Shown here piece after piece: positions 60,831-64,000 of a DNA stretch of 64,000 nt (its first letter is position 1; the number at the start of each line of letters is the position of its first letter). This stretch comes from Phoronis australis (taxonomy: Eukaryota > Phoronida > Phoronidae), in NCBI GenBank assembly GCA_002633005.1, contig NMRA01000361.1, forward strand, positions 62,001 to 126,000. Direction: 5' to 3'. The notes under the pieces were generated by a model. The model was not told where the DNA came from. It ran no database searches and saw only the letters and a program-made list of their open reading frames with translations. A program made the translations under genes and the position numbers.

Positions 60831-62760
60831 TATGCGTACCTAACTTTTAGTCTTTTTGTAAGTAACTTCTCTCGTTTTTACCTTCATCACATGAACACTT
60901 TTAACAGAATGTCGGTAGACTTTGGTACAGTAACACACGTACACCGCGCCATTGTTGGAAATAAAACTGAGCTGAGAAGCTCAACATTTTAGCCTGGAAA
61001 GTGAAAATGTACCACAGAAAACTGCAATGTTATATCAAGTTATATCAATGACAAAACTGCACTGCTGAATAAATCTCACACCTGGGAACACAGAGGCTTC
61101 GACACTTAGCAACCCAAAGCCAATTAATAGTCTCCTACCATACTGCACATTGGTCAGCCATTATGCAAACTCAGCTTGTTTACTGAGTCATGCTGCTCAC
61201 TATTTATAAAAGAAATTACCACAACATCCGTCATTTTACTGCGAAAAACAAAGACTTAACAAGATTGACAGCTAGTCGCGGATGTGCAATAAATCGTCTA
61301 TCATAATTGAACAAAAGCCAAAAGAACTGAACATTTCAGAAAATCATACAGAATGTTTTTCTGTCTCTGCTAAAGAAAACTCGTGTTGGGGCGGGGGTAT
61401 TCTTTACCATACCACTGAAACTTTTGCAACAATCTTCATGTCAGTGCCTGCTTCTTATGACTGAATATGACCACGGCATATGTGCGTCACGTGCTTTTTA
61501 ACCTCATAATACCAGAATTATTATGCTGCTTCTGCGTGACGTCAGATTGAGCTTTTATATTAAGTACCGGAGTGCCGTGGTAGAAACGTGTCAATGATAG
61601 CATCACGAAAAGCTGATTGCTGGTATCAATTAGCATTCTATAAGGATCTAGGAAATTTAACGTTCTCATTGATGTCTATTCTGGGTAGTCGATTAAAGGG
61701 TCACGGATCAATAACCCGGGGGATAATCGACTAATTTTCCACTTGTGGCGCACCTGAAAAAGGATGTCCACCCATTCGATGAGTAGGCTCGAAAAGGGGG
61801 ACATATGTAAGGTGGTTCCATAAAAAGGTCACCTTTTAGTAAGGATTTGTTTTAGCAACCCCACCCTTTTGTATTTGTAGGGGTTGATTTCATAAACTTA
61901 ACCTTTTCGTGGGGATTCTTGGAGAGATGACCCTAAACCAGTAGATCTATAAGAAAAGGTGTTATGTTACCAAAGTTTAGAAAATATAGATGAGGACAAA
62001 AAAGGCATGTGACCGAGGTTAAGCAAGACTTGAAACGCTTAGAATGATTTGCAAAGTGGTGGGTAAGGAAAAAATTCCACATCATATTTATTCATCTCGG
62101 GTAGATTTTCTTTTTTGAAACACTGAACAACTAAAACATACCACACCATGACCGACTCGATTTAAAAGCACAGATGAAAATCAACTACACCTTTCTGCCT
62201 GGTGTTGAAACCCTTTGTAGATTTATGTAGTTAGAAAGTGGAATCTTTTGTGGAGTTTCAAATTGCCTAAAGAGGACCCTCAAGTAGAGAATATTGTCAG
62301 GAAAGCACCCTTTCGTAGGGAAACTGATTTTGAAAAAGTTGTTCTTCTAAATGGCCTGTCCTGTATCTCGTTTATAGGAGAACCCCCGGAATCAAACTCA
62401 AATCAAGATTACACTAACTTGTCATGGAGGACACAGGTGGTCTCTCGCGCTCCCAGGGTGAGTTACAAGAGGGCATGAGTCCGCTTGAACTCTTAACGAG
62501 AATTTCTCCACAGATCCTTTAAGCGCATTTAATGATTAGTCTTGTTTTTTGACTTTTTAACTCGACCTGCAAAACAGCACTAATTAGAATTAGACAGAGT
62601 ATAACTACACCTACTTCCTCATCAGATACTTTCAAAATCCTCTTTTCTTTGAGCAGCGTTTTGATTTGAATGTGACAAACTGTTAGTACTGAAAGCTTGT
62701 CCTAGGCAAAGGGTCTGCGCTAACAACTGGCCGTAAAGAGGGTATAATGAGATACATGTA
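60831..62760. other. No gene recognised
   Basis: Non-coding in appearance. A 76-codon plus-strand frame (62248-62478) resembles nothing I know. Confidence 0.5.
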
Positions 62761-63712
62761 AAGACGACTGAGGTTTGACACAGTACCACCACGTCCATAT
62801 TGTAATACAACCAACACAAATATAAAAGCTAATAAGAATCCGAGTAAACGTCATTGATAAATGGCCCTAATGACATAGGCGGATCCAGGGAGGTCAAGCG
62901 GGTCCGGACCCCCCCCTCACAGAATGGATATAGTGGTTCTTGGTAGGGAGTCTTTTTCTCCTGTTGTGTAACTCGCTTACAACGCGTAGGTCACGCTCGC
63001 ACGTTTAGACTTTAGTACGTTAGACAGCAGTTTCCGAAACTTGCTCCAAACTCTTCAGGGTTGACGAGGGTTAAAGACGGCAGCATTTTTTGTTTCAGAG
63101 GGCTGGGTGGAAATGCAGTTGCTAATGCTTCTCATGTGCGAAAACTGTGTCTAGTATCCTTTTAAAACCCTGCGAGTGTCGTCTGATGTCACTGGCTACT
63201 GAGTGGAAAGTGTTGCACGTCATACACTGCTAAATNAGATAAAGACGACTGAGGTTTGATACAGTACCATGCACCACATCCATATTGTAATACAACCAAC
63301 ACAAATATATACGCTAATAAGAATTCGAGTAAACGTCATTGATAAATGGCCCTAATGACATAGGCGGATCCAGGGAGGTCAAGCGGGTCCGGACCCTCCC
63401 CCTCACAGAATGGATATAGTGGTTCTTGGTAGGGAGTCTTTTTCTCCTGTTGTGTAACTCGCTCACAACGCGTAGGTCACGCTCGCACGTTTAGACTTTA
63501 GTACGTTAGACAGCAGTTTCCGAAACATGCTCCAAACTCTTCAGGGTTGACGAGGGTTAAAGACGGCAGCATTTTTTGTTTCAGAGAGCTGGGTGGAAAT
63601 GCAGTTGCTAATGCTTCTCATGTGCGAAAACTGTGTCTAGTATCCTTTTAAAACCCTGCGAGTGTCGTCTGATGTCACTGGCTACTGAGTGGAAAGTGTC
63701 GCACTGCTAAAT
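62761..63712 (+). repeat. Near-identical direct duplication around gap at 63236 (probable assembly artefact)
   Basis: 62761-63235 and 63242-63712 are direct copies (aagacgactgagg ... cactgctaaat) with scattered substitutions, meeting at a single n. Both include a GC-rich ggcggatccagggaggtc segment of a transposon-end type. Confidence 0.8.
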
Positions 63713-64000
63713 ATTTAGTGGATTTTTCATATTGGTGCTCTCTAGGGTAATGAGATCACGAATGTGACTTCCGTCCAATACAGCTTATTGTACCCTCTTA
63801 AACAGCGCCACCTATACTGAAAAGTGGCCCTGTGGAAACATGATGAACGGCGACACACGGAATTCCGTGTGTGGGCATCGATGTGCATGCTTGGTCGGAA
63901 GTTTACCGATCACATCGCCACCACTTGCAAACGCTTTCTATACACTGAACTTGTTTGGGCTTAAGTCACTGGATCGGGGTTTCCTTGATTTTGTTTTCTT
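63713..64000. other. No feature recognised
   Basis: Mixed-composition sequence to the window edge without a supported gene or repeat. Confidence 0.5.

Overview
The window is animal nuclear DNA from an unidentified invertebrate, most likely marine. It is AT-rich, has short phase-consistent exons in multi-kilobase introns, and carries many decayed transposable elements. Protein resemblance (NECAB, MORN1, LRR-Ig, SLC43, Academ, Penelope) fits a non-vertebrate deuterostome or a lophotrochozoan; the sequence alone does not say which. Six single n characters (10134, 18924, 40042, 49682, 63236 and none within exons) look like collapsed assembly gaps; in fact five are visible. Three of them sit between near-identical direct copies and are probably false haplotype duplications.

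Layout. 1-9082: a NECAB-type EF-hand gene on the minus strand, nine coding exons visible, 3' end beyond the left edge. Its intron between exons 8 and 9 holds a 20-bp minisatellite and a threefold repeat with eight same-orientation CTCF-like motifs. 9083-9416: a 334-bp head-to-head promoter region. 9417-31642: a complete MORN1 orthologue on the plus strand, 14 exons and 561 residues, rebuilt by splice phase; its introns hold hairpins, a 26-bp minisatellite and the false duplications. 32768-34477: a single-exon secreted LRR-Ig protein on the minus strand.

34478-44300 is mostly non-coding, with tRNA-derived SINEs, a small hAT-like element and one SLC43-like exon (40754-41418) whose remaining exons were not found.

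44300-60830 is a nest of mobile elements: two minus-strand non-LTR retrotransposon relics; THAP-domain exons with a lost zinc ligand, with a TTAA-bounded fold-back element in their intron; a 4.8-kb unit with inverted terminal repeats around a decayed gene having an XPG-type nuclease core and a CXC cysteine cluster, which fits the Academ class of DNA transposons; and a decayed Penelope-like element with RT and GIY-YIG parts. The right end has no recognisable gene and another false duplication.

The most notable items are the CTCF-like array inside a repeat, the Academ-like unit with YY1-like motifs in its terminal repeats, and the divergent NECAB/MORN1 promoter with a near-TISU start site.
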